From positions 62,001 through 126,000 of the forward strand of contig NZ_SEMC01000001.1 in the NCBI RefSeq assembly GCF_004153195.1: DNA of 64,000 bases, written 5' to 3'. This document shows positions 1 through 10,118 of the stretch, piece by piece (position 1 is the first letter of the stretch; the number at the start of each line of letters is the position of its first letter). The position numbers were made by a program, and so were the translations under genes. Source of the DNA: Sporolactobacillus sp. THM19-2 (GTDB lineage Bacteria; Bacillota; Bacilli; Bacillales; Sporolactobacillaceae). A model generated the notes under the pieces. That model was not told the origin of the DNA. It saw nothing but the letters and a program-made list of their open reading frames with translations, and did not search any database.

Positions 1-1
1 G

Positions 2-991
2 AGAACTTTTCAAAATCAGCAGCTGCATGCCGGTGACACGCTGAAGATCAATCTGATTCTAAGCAGAACACATGCTTTTCCCTTTATCCTGCTGTCTGTT
101 ACGGACGGGCCTGATGATTCAGAGGAAAGCGGGTCGGCAAAGGTTCACACCGGCGCGTCGTTCTGGTCCGGGAAAAGCGTGACCGTTCACTATGCCATTC
201 CTGAGATCAGACGCGGAGAGCACCGGTTTTCTACTGTGCAGGTGAATATTGAAGATCCCCTTGGCTTTTTTAAACGGAAACTGATTCTGCCCTGTCCTCA
301 GTCTGTTCTTGTTTTTCCAAAAATCAGTCAGATCCGGCTGAATGACCGAAGGATGGGAAACGTTGACCCCAGGTTTACCTCACAGGACATCGATCTGTCC
401 CAATTCAGTGGCATAAGGGCCTATCAGCCCAATGACAGGATATCCTGGCTTGACTGGAAATCAACCGCGCGCAGCGGTCGGCTGGTAAGTAAGCAATTTG
501 ATCGCGATCTGGAACGGCACGCCTCCATCGTTCTTGTGGTCAAAGACCATGATTCCGGTCCGGTGTTTGAACGCAGCATTTCTTTCACTGCATCGTTTGT
601 GAAAATGCTGCTGTCGGCAGGATACACCGTGCGGCTGGCCTGCAGTAATCGTCAGGCACCGGCCTATTTACGGGGTGATGTAAAAAAGGGGATGCAGGAA
701 GCAGGGAGACTGCTCGCCGGTCTGACCCGGCAGGATGCTCTGCGAACAGAAGATGTACAGCTTGCCGTGAATAGCAAAGTTGCCGGTTTTGCAGTCAGTA
801 CGGATCCGGCCCTGGCGGCTGCCCTTATTGAGTTTGCCCGGGCAAAAAAACAGCGTCAGACCCTTTTTCTTGTCACCGATCGGCCGGGAGACGCTGATAT
901 TGGCCGGTTTGCTTCCCCTTATCTTTCTCTTTTTGTTGTGGCACATGATCATTTTGACAGTCTGATTCAAGCGAGGGATAAAAATGGCTGA
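2..991 (+). CDS. DUF58 domain protein, 5' end outside window
   Basis: Open frame from base 2 to a TGA at 989-991, so the gene starts upstream of the window; the GTG at 179 is internal because the frame is open and protein-like before it. The middle carries the DUF58 core: a run with F-S-G-I-R-A-Y-Q-P-N-D and then I-S-W-L-D-W-K-S-T-A-R, typical of the YeaD family, followed by a von Willebrand A-like C-terminal half. Family members are membrane-associated proteins of unknown biochemical role, usually encoded next to a MoxR ATPase and a transglutaminase-like protein. The stop overlaps the next start by 8 bp, indicating translational coupling. A MoxR gene would be expected just upstream but lies outside the window. 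Confidence 0.85.
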   Translation, partial: RTFQNQQLHAGDTLKINLILSRTHAFPFILLSVTDGPDDSEESGSAKVHTGASFWSGKSVTVHYAIPEIRRGEHRFSTVQVNIEDPLGFFKRKLILPCPQSVLVFPKISQIRLNDRRMGNVDPRFTSQDIDLSQFSGIRAYQPNDRISWLDWKSTARSGRLVSKQFDRDLERHASIVLVVKDHDSGPVFERSISFTASFVKMLLSAGYTVRLACSNRQAPAYLRGDVKKGMQEAGRLLAGLTRQDALRTEDVQLAVNSKVAGFAVSTDPALAAALIEFARAKKQRQTLFLVTDRPGDADIGRFASPYLSLFVVAHDHFDSLIQARDKNG

Positions 992-3269
992 TTCGTCAAA
1001 AAAATGGTCTCAGACTGTGATATATATACTGGCTGCAGTCATTCTCTGGCTGTGTGTGAAGCCAGTGACTGTCCTGACGATTCTCCGGTCGGAGACGCTG
1101 CTTTTTACTTTTATTGCGGGCCTGATGCTCCTTCTCTATTTTCGCCTTCCCGGCTGGATCTATCTGGCAGCCGGCGCGGGTATGATTTTTTTCAGCGTTC
1201 ATTTTTATTTCTTCAATGCTACACCGCTTTTTGCTTTAAGCTGGATCCGTGACGCCGCAGGAGATATTGTTCATAATGCGGCCCTGGTCTGGAATGGTCA
1301 GCTGTTCATTTTGTCCGATTTGTTTAGTGCGTTCTTATTCTTTGTCATGGTCTGGCTGATCTGCTTTACGGTCCGGTACTGGCTGAGAAACGGACATATC
1401 TTTCTGTTCCTCTTTCTGGCTGCTGTTGCACTTTCTGTTGTCGATACGTTTACGTTCTATGATGCGACCCTGGACATGATCCTTGTCACAGCCCTGGGTC
1501 TGGTCATTCTGGGTATCAGCAAATGGGTTGAACTGAAAAGCAGCGGGACGGGATCGAAAGCCTCTTTCAAAGCATGGGTTATGACGGTTTCAGCTGCTGC
1601 GGCAGGGGTCCTCCTGCTTGGGATACTTGCGCCAAAAGCCGAGGCTCAGTGGAACGGCCCCGCCCGATATCTTCAGAACATCGGATTCGGCAATATGAAC
1701 CAGAACGGCGCCTTTTTTTCAAATGGACAGAGGATCGGATATGATGCGGACGATACGGCGCTCGGCGGATCACTTTCTATGGATGATACCCCGCTTTTCA
1801 CAGCCTATGTGACCGGAACAGGAAATTACTGGCGTGTGTCTTCAAAAGAGACCTACACCGGCAAAGGCTGGGCGGATAATCATCCCTATTATGTTCCACT
1901 GATTCATTTTTCAGATGTATCCGATGCAATGACTCTTTTTGAAGAAAATACCGGAACGTCAAAGGAATCGGCCAGAATCACCTTTTCCAGTAACAGTCCT
2001 GCTGTTCTGCCCTATACCGGCCAGCTGAGTGATATCCGGGTACCGGGCAGAAGGCTGAAGCTCGCTCCGCTTTCAGGGCAGATTCTGACGAGTGAGGAAA
2101 CACGGGCGCGTACAGAGCAGATCAACTATCTGGAACCGACATTTCGAATAGACCGGCTCAGGCAGGTGACCGCTGAGTCCGCAGGCAGTCAGGATCCGGA
2201 AAATATCCGAAAGACCTATCTCCAGCTGCCTGAACGTCTGCCTTCCCGCGTGAGAGAACTGGGGACGAAGCTGACCTCGGGTGAATCTAACCGCTATGAT
2301 CAGGTCCGCCATGTTGTCGACTATCTCAGATCTTCCCGGTTCACGTATTCCATCGATCGTGTGCCGCGGCCATCGCAGAATCAGGATTATGTCGACCAGT
2401 TTCTTTTTGAATCCAAGATCGGCTATTGCGACAATTTTTCAACTTCTCTCGTCGTGCTTCTGCGTTCAGCCGGCATTCCGGCACGCTGGGTCAAGGGGTT
2501 CACGACGGGTGAATACACCGGGCAGGAGAATGCGACCATGATCGGAGGCAGGTCACAGCTGACCTCTGCCTATGAAATAACGAATGCCAATGCCCACTCG
2601 TGGGCCGAAGTCTACTTTCCGGGCAGCGGCTGGGTCACTTTTGAGGCAACGCCGTCTTTTAATAATCCGAATCAATTTGTTCATTCTGCAACAGGAAGCG
2701 GGACGCAGGCTCAGGAGAACGGACAATCTGAGTCCGCATCTGGGGTGCAAAATCAGCAGAATCCGGCGCAGCAGCAAAAGAAGCCGGCGCAAAGTCAGCA
2801 GAACACGCCGCAACAGAAGAAAAAAGACGGGGCGAATGTGCAGGTAAAAGGCGAGGATCAAAACCGGTTTCCATTCTTTCCGGTTGCACTTGCGGCCAGT
2901 GGCATACTGCTTGCGGCGGGGCTTGTTTATCTGATTCTGACACGCAGAAAATGGATGGCGGCTTACTATTTACGGAAGCAGAAGAAGATGATTGTCCGGG
3001 ATGGAACGACATTCTGTCAGGCTTTTGAAAATCTGTCCCGGCTGCTTCGGATCAAGGGGTTTCGCCGAGCAGATTCACAGACTGTCTATGAGTTTTCGAC
3101 CATGGTTGACCGGATCCTTTCCGGCCATGACATGAAGCAGCTGGCCGGGTATTATGAACAACTGATTTACTCTGGACGGGCCGATCTGCCTGCCGGCGAG
3201 CAGCCCCGGATCAGCCGCCTGTTCCGCCGGGTACTTCGAAAGCTGTTCCTCCTGAAGCAAAAAACGTAA
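984..3269 (+). CDS. Transglutaminase-like multipass membrane protein (TgpA/YebA family)
   Basis: 761 residues. The first ~220 residues form about six to seven hydrophobic helices (DUF3488-type N-terminus). An extracellular part carries a transglutaminase-like core with Cys482 in G-Y-C-D-N-F-S and His538 in N-A-H-S-W-A-E-V-Y-F, the usual catalytic pair. A Gln/Asn/Lys-rich linker (about residues 573-625) follows, then one more transmembrane helix (about 630-655) and a cytosolic DUF4129-like tail. Start is the ATG at 984 inside the end of the DUF58 gene. Partner of the DUF58 protein; the substrate is unknown, and peptidoglycan or cell-surface protein processing is only a guess. Confidence 0.9.
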   Translation: MADSSKKWSQTVIYILAAVILWLCVKPVTVLTILRSETLLFTFIAGLMLLLYFRLPGWIYLAAGAGMIFFSVHFYFFNATPLFALSWIRDAAGDIVHNAALVWNGQLFILSDLFSAFLFFVMVWLICFTVRYWLRNGHIFLFLFLAAVALSVVDTFTFYDATLDMILVTALGLVILGISKWVELKSSGTGSKASFKAWVMTVSAAAAGVLLLGILAPKAEAQWNGPARYLQNIGFGNMNQNGAFFSNGQRIGYDADDTALGGSLSMDDTPLFTAYVTGTGNYWRVSSKETYTGKGWADNHPYYVPLIHFSDVSDAMTLFEENTGTSKESARITFSSNSPAVLPYTGQLSDIRVPGRRLKLAPLSGQILTSEETRARTEQINYLEPTFRIDRLRQVTAESAGSQDPENIRKTYLQLPERLPSRVRELGTKLTSGESNRYDQVRHVVDYLRSSRFTYSIDRVPRPSQNQDYVDQFLFESKIGYCDNFSTSLVVLLRSAGIPARWVKGFTTGEYTGQENATMIGGRSQLTSAYEITNANAHSWAEVYFPGSGWVTFEATPSFNNPNQFVHSATGSGTQAQENGQSESASGVQNQQNPAQQQKKPAQSQQNTPQQKKKDGANVQVKGEDQNRFPFFPVALAASGILLAAGLVYLILTRRKWMAAYYLRKQKKMIVRDGTTFCQAFENLSRLLRIKGFRRADSQTVYEFSTMVDRILSGHDMKQLAGYYEQLIYSGRADLPAGEQPRISRLFRRVLRKLFLLKQKT

Positions 3270-3286
3270 ATAAGAATATAATTCTT

Positions 3287-3322
3287 GCCGCAGAAAATAA
3301 TTGATTCTGCGGCTTTTTCTTT
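3287..3322 (+). terminator. Rho-independent terminator after the transglutaminase gene
   Basis: Nine-base perfect stem (GCCGCAGAA at 3287-3295 with TTCTGCGGC at 3305-3313), loop of nine, then TTTTTCTTT. It ends the DUF58-transglutaminase transcript and separates it from spoVR. Confidence 0.85.
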
Positions 3323-3420
3323 CAGGTCTCGTTCAGTGTGGACGCCGGGTTCGGTATATTCTGCTACAGGTCGTTCATAGAATGAAGCAAGACTATTTGC
3401 CTGAGAGGGTGCTGCGCCTG

Positions 3421-4836
3421 ATGAATACAGGAGACCTTAAAGCGCTTGAGCGTTCCATTGACGAAATTACTGAAATCGCAGAAGGATTCGGACTTGATTT
3501 TTATCAGATGCGCTACGAAGTCTGTCCCGCAGAAATTATCTATACATTCGGGGCGTATGGCATGCCTGCCCGCTTTTCCCACTGGAGCTTCGGCAAGCAG
3601 TTTTACAAAATGAAGATGCAATATGACCTTGGCCTGAGCAAAATCTATGAGCTGGTGATCAATTCTGATCCGTGTTATGCCTTTCTGCTGAATACGAACA
3701 GTCTGATTCAGAACAAAATGATTGTCGCCCATGTTCTGGCTCACTGCGATTTTTTCAAAAATAATGTGCGGTTTATCAATACACGCCGAGATATGGTTGA
3801 GAGCATGAGTGCGACAGCCGAACGGATTCACCACTATGAAGAGACCTATGGCAGAAAAAAGGTGGAAAAATTCATTGATGCGGTCCTTGCCATTCAGGAA
3901 CACGTGGATCCGCGGATTATCAGAAAGGGCGACTGGCTGGATAATAAACCGGGGAAGCCGGTTAAGAAAAGGCGCCGCCCATTGTCTGCCTATCAGGATC
4001 TGTTAAACCTGGATGAACCGGAAGACGTGCCGAAAGAAGAAGAGAAAGCCAAATTTCCGAAGCGTCCGGAGAAGGATCTGCTTTTCTTCATTGAGGAATA
4101 CAGCAGGATTCTTGAAGACTGGCAGCGGGATATACTGACCATGTTGCGTGAGGAGATGCTGTACTTCTGGCCGCAGCTTGAGACTAAGGTGATGAACGAA
4201 GGGTGGGCTTCTTACTGGCATGTCCGGATCATGCGCGAACTTGATCTGACATCCGACGAAACGGTCGAATTTGCCAAACTGAATGCCCAGGTTGTGCAGC
4301 CGTCTCAGAGAGGTCTCAATCCCTATTATCTTGGCCTGAAAATCTTTGAAGACATTGAGGAGCACTATAACCATCCCGATGAGAAGATGAGAGAAATGGG
4401 GGTTACAGAGGGATCCGGACGCGAGAAACTTTTTGAAGTCCGTGAACTTGAATCCGATCAGTCTTTTATCCGCAATTATTTATCCAAAGAGCTGGCGGGA
4501 CGGGAAGATCTCTTTCTCTTTGAAAGAAAGGGTGATAATTACACCATCACGGATAAAGACTGGCGAAATATCCGTGATCAGCTTGTCTCCATGCGCGTCA
4601 ACGGGGGATTCCCGTATATTGTGGTAGAAGACGGAGACTACCATGAAAATGGGGAACTTCTTCTGTACCACCGATACGAAGGGATAGAACTGGATGTTCG
4701 TGATATGGAAGGCGTCCTTAAATATCTTGTTCAGCTCTGGGGCCGGCCGGTTCACTTGCATACGGTTATTGAGGATCAACCGACACTTTTCAGCTGCGAG
4801 AATGGGGAAGTCAAGCGCAAAAAACTTGAGCAATAG
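3421..4836 (+). CDS. spoVR: Stage V sporulation protein R
   Basis: 471 residues from ATG 3421, close to the ~468 residues of B. subtilis SpoVR. The N-terminus reads into the family hallmark D-E-I-T-E-I-A-x-G-F-G-L-D-F-Y and then F-G-A-Y-G-M-P[10 protein letters not shown]; the central W-A-S-Y-W-H motif is present. SpoVR acts in spore cortex formation. The frame is open back to a TTG at 3301, but that codon lies inside the terminator hairpin, so it cannot be the start; ATG 3382 is a second alternative. A purine-rich GAGAGGG at 3402-3408 is a loose ribosome site for 3421. No clear promoter seen, although a sporulation sigma factor would be expected. Confidence 0.92.
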   Translation: MNTGDLKALERSIDEITEIAEGFGLDFYQMRYEVCPAEIIYTFGAYGMPARFSHWSFGKQFYKMKMQYDLGLSKIYELVINSDPCYAFLLNTNSLIQNKMIVAHVLAHCDFFKNNVRFINTRRDMVESMSATAERIHHYEETYGRKKVEKFIDAVLAIQEHVDPRIIRKGDWLDNKPGKPVKKRRRPLSAYQDLLNLDEPEDVPKEEEKAKFPKRPEKDLLFFIEEYSRILEDWQRDILTMLREEMLYFWPQLETKVMNEGWASYWHVRIMRELDLTSDETVEFAKLNAQVVQPSQRGLNPYYLGLKIFEDIEEHYNHPDEKMREMGVTEGSGREKLFEVRELESDQSFIRNYLSKELAGREDLFLFERKGDNYTITDKDWRNIRDQLVSMRVNGGFPYIVVEDGDYHENGELLLYHRYEGIELDVRDMEGVLKYLVQLWGRPVHLHTVIEDQPTLFSCENGEVKRKKLEQ

Positions 4837-4922
4837 AAGCGGATATCAGCGGGGGTTTTCCGGGCGCACAGGACGTGCTTGTGCAGGCGGGATAAAATGT
4901 GTCTAATATTTGAACTTTTTAA

Positions 4923-4951
4923 TTGACAAACAGGTTTTCAGTCCGTATGAT
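4923..4951 (+). promoter_or_regulatory. Sigma-A promoter upstream of the fatty-acid operon
   Basis: TTGACA at 4923-4928, 17-base spacer, TATGAT at 4946-4951: near-consensus. The first annotated start downstream is ~545 bp away (5495), so either the transcript has a long leader or it serves an unannotated product. Confidence 0.7.
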
Positions 4952-4958
4952 TAAATTA

Positions 4959-4981
4959 ATCTCAAACAGATAGTTTGAGAT
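4959..4981. promoter_or_regulatory. Perfect 9-bp inverted repeat, candidate operator
   Basis: ATCTCAAAC, five-base spacer, GTTTGAGAT. It begins 8 bp after the -10 box, so it overlaps the predicted transcription start, a typical position for a repressor operator (for example a TetR/FadR-type regulator). The cognate regulator is not encoded in the window. Confidence 0.5.
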
Positions 4982-5426
4982 CCTCCTCCCAGTTAGGTTA
5001 TTTATTCACTTGAAGACTGGTCTTCACCATTTCAAACAAACCTGTGCATGGAATTAAAAGTCTGTGAATCTGTCTTTTCATGACAGGCCTTCATGAAAAA
5101 CATATCGACGATCAAAGATCAAAAACAAAAACTTCTCAGTAACGATCACTATTACCTGTCTGCCATCTTTCAACTGAATAATCGTTTGTCCATTCATGCC
5201 TTCTCAAAAAGATCCGAGTGGAAAGCTGCGCTCAGCATGGCTTCCTGACGGATGCAGACCGCATGGAATGATGAAAAACATCTGACTTTTTCGCACAATA
5301 AAAAAGAAAATGAAATCATTTTAAGGATGATCACAAGGGCAATTAAGGCTAAGCCATCGCCGGAAGGCATGCTTTGTCAGGTCTTCTTCATGGCTAACAG
5401 ATCCTGAGGAAGAAAAGGCATGTAAA

Positions 5427-5440
5427 TGAAAGCGATTACA
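5427..5440. promoter_or_regulatory. Catabolite responsive element (CcpA site)
   Basis: TGAAAGCGATTACA matches the cre consensus TGWAANCGNTNWCA at every position. It lies 55 bp before the first gene of the beta-oxidation operon, so glucose repression by CcpA (roadblock or promoter occlusion) is the likely effect. Confidence 0.75.
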
Positions 5441-5494
5441 TTCGACAAATATTGATATGACCAACCAGATTACGGTACTCAGGGAGGAGCATTC

Positions 5495-6352
5495 ATGCCA
5501 ATTCATACAGTAGCAGTTATCGGTTCGGGCCAAATGGGTGCGGGTATCGCTCAGGTCATGGCTCAGGGAGGGAAGAAGGTATTACTGAACGACATAACGG
5601 AGGAGCGGATTCAGAAAGGAAAGGAGCGTATCGCCGATCACCTTGCGCGATCAGTGAAAAAAGGGAGGATCACTGAAGCCGAAAGAGGAGGGGTGCTCGA
5701 AAACATTCATGTCGCTGCAGATATTGAAGCAACAGCCAGTGCTGATTTTGTTATTGAAGCGGCGACGGAGGACCCGAATATTAAGAAGCGTATTTTCCGG
5801 CAGCTGGATCAGCTGGCCGGTCAAAAGGCCATTCTGGCAAGCAATACGTCATCCATCGCGATAACGGAAATCGCCTCGGTGACCCGCCGGTCCGGTCAGG
5901 TCATAGGTATGCATTTTTTTAATCCGGTACCGGTCATGAAACTGGTTGAAGTGGTCAGAGGACTGGATACATCGGAAAAGACGCTGCAGACGACCCTGCA
6001 TCTTGCCGAAGCATTGGGAAAAGTACCTGTTAAAATTAATGATTTTCCCGGGTTCGCAGCGAATCGGATTTTGCTGCCGATGATTAATGAAGCGGTCTAT
6101 TGTGTCTATGAAGGCGTATCCGGAGCAGAGGAAATCGATCAGGTGATGCGGCTTGGCGCTAATCATCCGATGGGACCGCTTGCCCTGGCGGATCTGATTG
6201 GACTGGATACGTGCCTGTCCATTATGGAAGTGCTCTATCAGGGTTATGGCGATCCAAAATATCGACCCTGCCCGCTGCTCAGAAAGTATGTGCAGGCCGG
6301 ATGGCTCGGCAGGAAAACAGGCAGAGGGTTTTATCACTATGAAAAAGGATGA
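5495..6352 (+). CDS. 3-hydroxyacyl/3-hydroxybutyryl-CoA dehydrogenase
   Basis: 285 residues, the length of the short-chain enzyme (Hbd/MmgB type), not the trifunctional FadN. N-terminal Rossmann motif [11 protein letters not shown] at about residues 10-20; H-F-F-N-P-V-P around residue 140 is the catalytic region; the C-terminal helical domain includes [11 protein letters not shown]. It oxidises (S)-3-hydroxyacyl-CoA to 3-ketoacyl-CoA with NAD+. ATG 5495 is preceded by GGGAGGAG. First gene of an eight-gene operon; its end overlaps or abuts the hydratase start. Confidence 0.92.
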   Translation: MPIHTVAVIGSGQMGAGIAQVMAQGGKKVLLNDITEERIQKGKERIADHLARSVKKGRITEAERGGVLENIHVAADIEATASADFVIEAATEDPNIKKRIFRQLDQLAGQKAILASNTSSIAITEIASVTRRSGQVIGMHFFNPVPVMKLVEVVRGLDTSEKTLQTTLHLAEALGKVPVKINDFPGFAANRILLPMINEAVYCVYEGVSGAEEIDQVMRLGANHPMGPLALADLIGLDTCLSIMEVLYQGYGDPKYRPCPLLRKYVQAGWLGRKTGRGFYHYEKG

Positions 6353-6356
6353 GTTG

Positions 6357-7142
6357 ATGGATAACAAACCTGTCGAAGTGTCCGTCGACGGTGCAGTCGG
6401 TAAAATGACGATCAGTCGTCCAGGAGCGCTCAACGCCCTGAACAGCCGGGTGATCCGCGAGCTGGCAGAAGCCTTTGATACATTTGCGGGCCGCTCCGAT
6501 ATCCGTGCAGTGATTCTGACCGGCTCCGGTGAGAAATCTTTTATAGCCGGTGCAGATATTGGCGAAATGAGCGCCATGAATCCGGCTGAAGCCAGGCAAT
6601 TTTCAGCAGCCGGTCATCAGCTGATGGCGCAGATAGAACAGTTTGAAAAACCGGTCATTGCCGCGGTCAATGGCTACGCACTAGGTGGCGGATGTGAACT
6701 TGCGCTCGCCTGTGATCTGCGGATTGCCAGCCGGAATGCGCGTTTCGGTCTGCCTGAGGTGAGTCTCGGGATCATCCCCGGATTCGGCGGGTCGCAGCGA
6801 CTGCCGAGACTGATCGGTGAAGCACCCGCAAAAGAACTGCTGCTCACCGGTGTGCCGGTGAGCGCCGAACGTGCTTATCAGCTCGGCCTTGTCTCCGCGA
6901 TTACGGATTCCAGGCAGGAACTGGATCATCAGGCTGCTCAACTGGCGCGGACCCTTGTCAGCCGTTCACCGGTCGCTGTCAGCCGGCTGAAACAGCTGAT
7001 CCGGAAGGGCATGGACTGTGACCTTGATACGGCACTTGAACTGGAAATCAAGACATTTGAAGCCTTATTCCATACTGAAGACCGGAGCGAGGGTATGGCG
7101 GCTTTTATCGAGAAGCGCCAGCCCCGTTTTCCGGGGAGATAA
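6357..7142 (+). CDS. Enoyl-CoA hydratase (crotonase family)
   Basis: 261 residues from ATG 6357, with AAAGGATGAG as ribosome site; ATG 6339, overlapping the dehydrogenase by 14 bp, is an alternative. Crotonase signature: oxyanion-hole segment F-I-A-G-A-D-I-G-E-M and A-L-G-G-G-C-E-L-A-L-A-C-D, then G-L-P-E-V-S-L-G-I-I-P-G-F-G-G-S-Q-R, which carries the two Glu residues typical of true hydratases. It hydrates trans-2-enoyl-CoA to 3-hydroxyacyl-CoA, the step before the upstream gene's product acts. An open frame extends back to 6198 within the dehydrogenase but has no support as a start. Confidence 0.92.
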   Translation: MDNKPVEVSVDGAVGKMTISRPGALNALNSRVIRELAEAFDTFAGRSDIRAVILTGSGEKSFIAGADIGEMSAMNPAEARQFSAAGHQLMAQIEQFEKPVIAAVNGYALGGGCELALACDLRIASRNARFGLPEVSLGIIPGFGGSQRLPRLIGEAPAKELLLTGVPVSAERAYQLGLVSAITDSRQELDHQAAQLARTLVSRSPVAVSRLKQLIRKGMDCDLDTALELEIKTFEALFHTEDRSEGMAAFIEKRQPRFPGR

Positions 7143-7215
7143 TCAGACAGTTAAAATTTGAACCGGATCGCCTTCGCCTCATGCGTGTGCTCTGGTTTAA
7201 AAGGGTGGATGAATC

Positions 7216-8400
7216 ATGAGAGAAGTGGTTATTGTGGGTGCGGCGCGGACACCGATCGGCAGTTTTGGTGGCGGACTGTCGCGGATTTCCGCGACCGAAC
7301 TGGGTGCTGTTGCAGCCAGGGAAGCGGTGCGGCGTGCCGGTATCTCTGCGGACCGAATTGACGACGTCATCATTGGCAATGTGCTGTCTGCCGGGCTTGG
7401 CCAGAACATCGCCCGTCAGGTCAGCCTGAAAGCAGGCATTCCGGAAACAACGCCCGCACTGACTGTCAATATGGTCTGCGGATCCGGTTTGCGTTCGGTT
7501 ATTCTCGCGGCTCAGTCGATCGCGCTCGGGGAAGCAGACACGATTCTGGCCGGCGGCACAGAAAATATGAGTCAGGCCCCTTTTCTGCTCGAAAATTATC
7601 GATGGGGTCACAAGATGGGTGATACGCGGACGGTGGATTCCATGCTCAAAGATGCACTGCTGGATGCGTTCAGCCAGAATCATATGGGGATCACGGCAGA
7701 AAACATCGCGGAGCGCTGGAAAATCAATCGAGAAAGACAGGACGCCTTTGCGGTAAACAGCCAGAAGAAAGCAGAAGCGGCTCAGAAAGCCGGACATTTC
7801 GATGCAGAAATCATCCCGGTCGAAACGCAGGTAAAGCGGGAAAAGGTGATCATCAGTACAGATGAACACCCGCGGCATGGGACAACTCTCGAAAAACTGA
7901 GCCGTTTACGACCTGTTTTTAAGAAAGACGGCACAGTGACGGCCGGTAATGCCTCCGGAATTAATGACGGCGCCGCCATGCTTGTTCTGATGGCACGTGA
8001 GGCAGCGGAGGCAGCGAGCCTGGATATTCTGGCCACTGTTAAAGCTTATGCAAATGCAGCGCTGGATCCGGCGATTATGGGTTACGGCCCGGTTCCTGCC
8101 TCGAAAAAAGCATTGAAAAAGGCCGGCCTGACAGTTGATGCCATCGACCTTTTTGAAATCAATGAAGCCTTTGCGGCTCAGTCGATCGCGGTTCTCGATG
8201 ATCTTCATCTGGATGAGCAAAAAGTCAATATATCCGGCGGTGCCATCGCGCTCGGGCACCCGGTCGGAGCCTCCGGAGCCCGGATTCTGGTGACTCTGCT
8301 CTATGGAATGAGGCGGACAGGGGCAAAGTCAGGTCTGGCATCCCTGTGTATTGGCGGTGGCCAGGGGACGGCCCTGATTATTGAGAACATGGATTTCTGA
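7216..8400 (+). CDS. Acetyl-CoA C-acetyltransferase (thiolase)
   Basis: 394 residues, a full-length biosynthetic/degradative thiolase. Nucleophile Cys88 in V-C-G-S-G, His348 in G-H-P-V-G-A-S-G, and Cys378 in C-I-G-G-G-Q-G form the known catalytic set. It cleaves 3-ketoacyl-CoA to acetyl-CoA, or runs in reverse to make acetoacetyl-CoA. ATG 7216 follows a weak purine-rich site. Together with the two preceding genes it resembles B. subtilis mmgA-mmgB function, but the gene order is different. An inverted repeat (GACAGG...CCTGTC, 8400-8421) sits just after the stop without a T-run. Confidence 0.93.
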   Translation: MREVVIVGAARTPIGSFGGGLSRISATELGAVAAREAVRRAGISADRIDDVIIGNVLSAGLGQNIARQVSLKAGIPETTPALTVNMVCGSGLRSVILAAQSIALGEADTILAGGTENMSQAPFLLENYRWGHKMGDTRTVDSMLKDALLDAFSQNHMGITAENIAERWKINRERQDAFAVNSQKKAEAAQKAGHFDAEIIPVETQVKREKVIISTDEHPRHGTTLEKLSRLRPVFKKDGTVTAGNASGINDGAAMLVLMAREAAEAASLDILATVKAYANAALDPAIMGYGPVPASKKALKKAGLTVDAIDLFEINEAFAAQSIAVLDDLHLDEQKVNISGGAIALGHPVGASGARILVTLLYGMRRTGAKSGLASLCIGGGQGTALIIENMDF

Positions 8401-8489
8401 CAGGAAAATGGCTGCCTGTCCTCGTCAACGAATAAAACTGAGCGGCTCAAAGAGGTTTCTAACTCGTACCACTCATTAGGAGGATTCCG

Positions 8490-10079
8490 ATGAAACACCA
8501 TTTGTTTATTCCGGATCTGCTGGAGAGGGCGGTGAAATATTATCCGGACAAAACGGCCGTCATTGATGGTGACGTTCGCCTGACCTACCGGCAGTTTCAG
8601 AAACGTGTCAACCGGCTGTCCAACATGCTGACAGCGCTGGGTGTAAAAAAAGGTGACCGCATCGCCTATCTTGCGCCCAACACACTGCAGATGCTCGAAG
8701 GTATGTTCGGTGTCATGCAGATCGGCGCAGTGACGGTGCCGTTAAACACGCGACTGATTCCCGCGGATTATGCATATATTTTAAATCACAGCGGGGCCCG
8801 GATATTGATCACCGACGGAGATCTGGTACACCTCGTGGATCCGGTTAAAAAAGATCTGGAATTTGTCGAACATTTTCTGCTTCTTCCATCTCCTGAACGT
8901 GATGAAAAGGAGGGATGGACCAGCTATGAGCCTTTCCTGAACCGATTTTCGGATGAACGTCCGGAAATTCCGGAGATGGATGAGCTGGATTTGTCCTGTA
9001 TCCTGTACACCAGCGGGACGACCGGGCGTCCAAAAGGTGTGATGCACTCACACAGAAGCCTGTTTTTTAATGTGCTGAATTCAATCATTCATCTGCGCGT
9101 ATCCGATGACGATGTTCTGCTCCATACCCTGCCGCTTTTTCATGTCAATGCCTGGGGCACGCCATTTACATTTACTGGTATGGGGGCCACTCATGTGATG
9201 ATTCGGAAAATCGATCCCGCACATATCTTTAATCTTGTCCGCAAAGAAAAAGTCAGTGTGGCCTGCATGGCCCCGACTGTCCTGAATATGCTGATCCATG
9301 ATCCGAAGGCAAAAGAGGCGGGGAGGGGGCAGAAGGTACGCGTGATCATCGCCGGGTCTGCGCCGCCGCCTTCCTTTGTGAAGCATGTGGAAGAATTTTT
9401 AAAATGGGAATTTATTCAAGTCTACGGGATGACAGAAGCAGCGCCGTTTCTCACGGTGTCTCAGGTGAAGTCTCATATCGATCAGGATGATGTCAGCCGC
9501 TGGCGGATCAAGGCGAAAGCCGGCATGGCCATGCTGAATATGGATATCCGTGTGGTTGATGAGCAGGGGCGGGACATTGCGACTGATGGATTGCAGATCG
9601 GGGAGATTGTTGCCCGTGGAAACAGTGTGATGGAAGGTTATTGGCGCCAGCCGGATGAGACGGATAAGGTACTGAAGAACGGCTGGTATCATACAGGAGA
9701 CATGGCAACGATTGACGAGGAAGGGTACATCGAAATCGTCGACCGCAAAAAGGACATCATTATCAGTGGCGGAGAAAATATCTCCTCGATTGAAGTGGAA
9801 GGTGTGCTTTACAGGCATCCGGCCATTCTCGAAGTAGCGGTGATTGCTGTTCCTCACGAAAAGTGGGGTGAGGTGCCTCATGCCATCTGTGTTTTGAAAG
9901 AATCGGCGGGCGCAGGCGAAGAGGAACTGATCTCTTTCTGTAAAGGCTTGCTGCCCTCGTTCAAAGTGCCGAAATCCTTTTCGTTTGTCCGTGAACTGCC
10001 AAAAAATGCCTCAGGTAAAGTACAGAAAGTCAAACTGCGGGAACCGTTCTGGGCCGGTAAATCGAAGAAAGTGAACTAG
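8490..10079 (+). CDS. Acyl-CoA ligase (AMP-forming)
   Basis: 529 residues. ANL superfamily motifs in order: P-loop Y-T-S-G-T-T-G-R-P-K-G near residue 175, Y-G-M-T-E-A-A-P near residue 315, W-Y-H-T-G-D near residue 400 with D-R-K-K-D-I-I-I-S-G-G-E-N shortly after, and the C-terminal lysine in N-A-S-G-K-V-Q-K. It activates free fatty acids to acyl-CoA with ATP. It resembles medium/long-chain ligases (LcfA/AlkK type); chain length cannot be read from the sequence. The ribosome site AGGAGG lies before ATG 8490. It supplies substrate to the rest of the operon. Confidence 0.9.
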   Translation: MKHHLFIPDLLERAVKYYPDKTAVIDGDVRLTYRQFQKRVNRLSNMLTALGVKKGDRIAYLAPNTLQMLEGMFGVMQIGAVTVPLNTRLIPADYAYILNHSGARILITDGDLVHLVDPVKKDLEFVEHFLLLPSPERDEKEGWTSYEPFLNRFSDERPEIPEMDELDLSCILYTSGTTGRPKGVMHSHRSLFFNVLNSIIHLRVSDDDVLLHTLPLFHVNAWGTPFTFTGMGATHVMIRKIDPAHIFNLVRKEKVSVACMAPTVLNMLIHDPKAKEAGRGQKVRVIIAGSAPPPSFVKHVEEFLKWEFIQVYGMTEAAPFLTVSQVKSHIDQDDVSRWRIKAKAGMAMLNMDIRVVDEQGRDIATDGLQIGEIVARGNSVMEGYWRQPDETDKVLKNGWYHTGDMATIDEEGYIEIVDRKKDIIISGGENISSIEVEGVLYRHPAILEVAVIAVPHEKWGEVPHAICVLKESAGAGEEELISFCKGLLPSFKVPKSFSFVRELPKNASGKVQKVKLREPFWAGKSKKVN

Positions 10080-10118
10080 ACGCAGCCTGTCATTACAGGT
10101 TAAGGAGTGATGAGTCCC

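Larger units (their letters stand above)
4837..5494. other. 658-bp gene-free leader with inverted repeats
   Basis: No convincing gene. It contains a strong sigma-A promoter (4923-4951), inverted repeats at 4959-4981, 5010-5025 and 5075-5099, and a cre site at 5427-5440. A 51-codon open frame (5093-5248) lacks a ribosome site and recognisable motifs. The position, directly before the fatty-acid operon, suggests a long regulated leader or the scar of a lost regulator gene. Confidence 0.6.

Noticed and set aside
3301-3420. Upstream extension of spoVR to a TTG start
   Set aside because: The TTG lies in the loop of a terminator hairpin, and the added residues have no counterpart in SpoVR proteins of known length.
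5093-5248. 51-codon frame in the leader of the fatty-acid operon
   Set aside because: Its ATG is part of an inverted repeat, no ribosome site precedes it, and the sequence shows no known motif.
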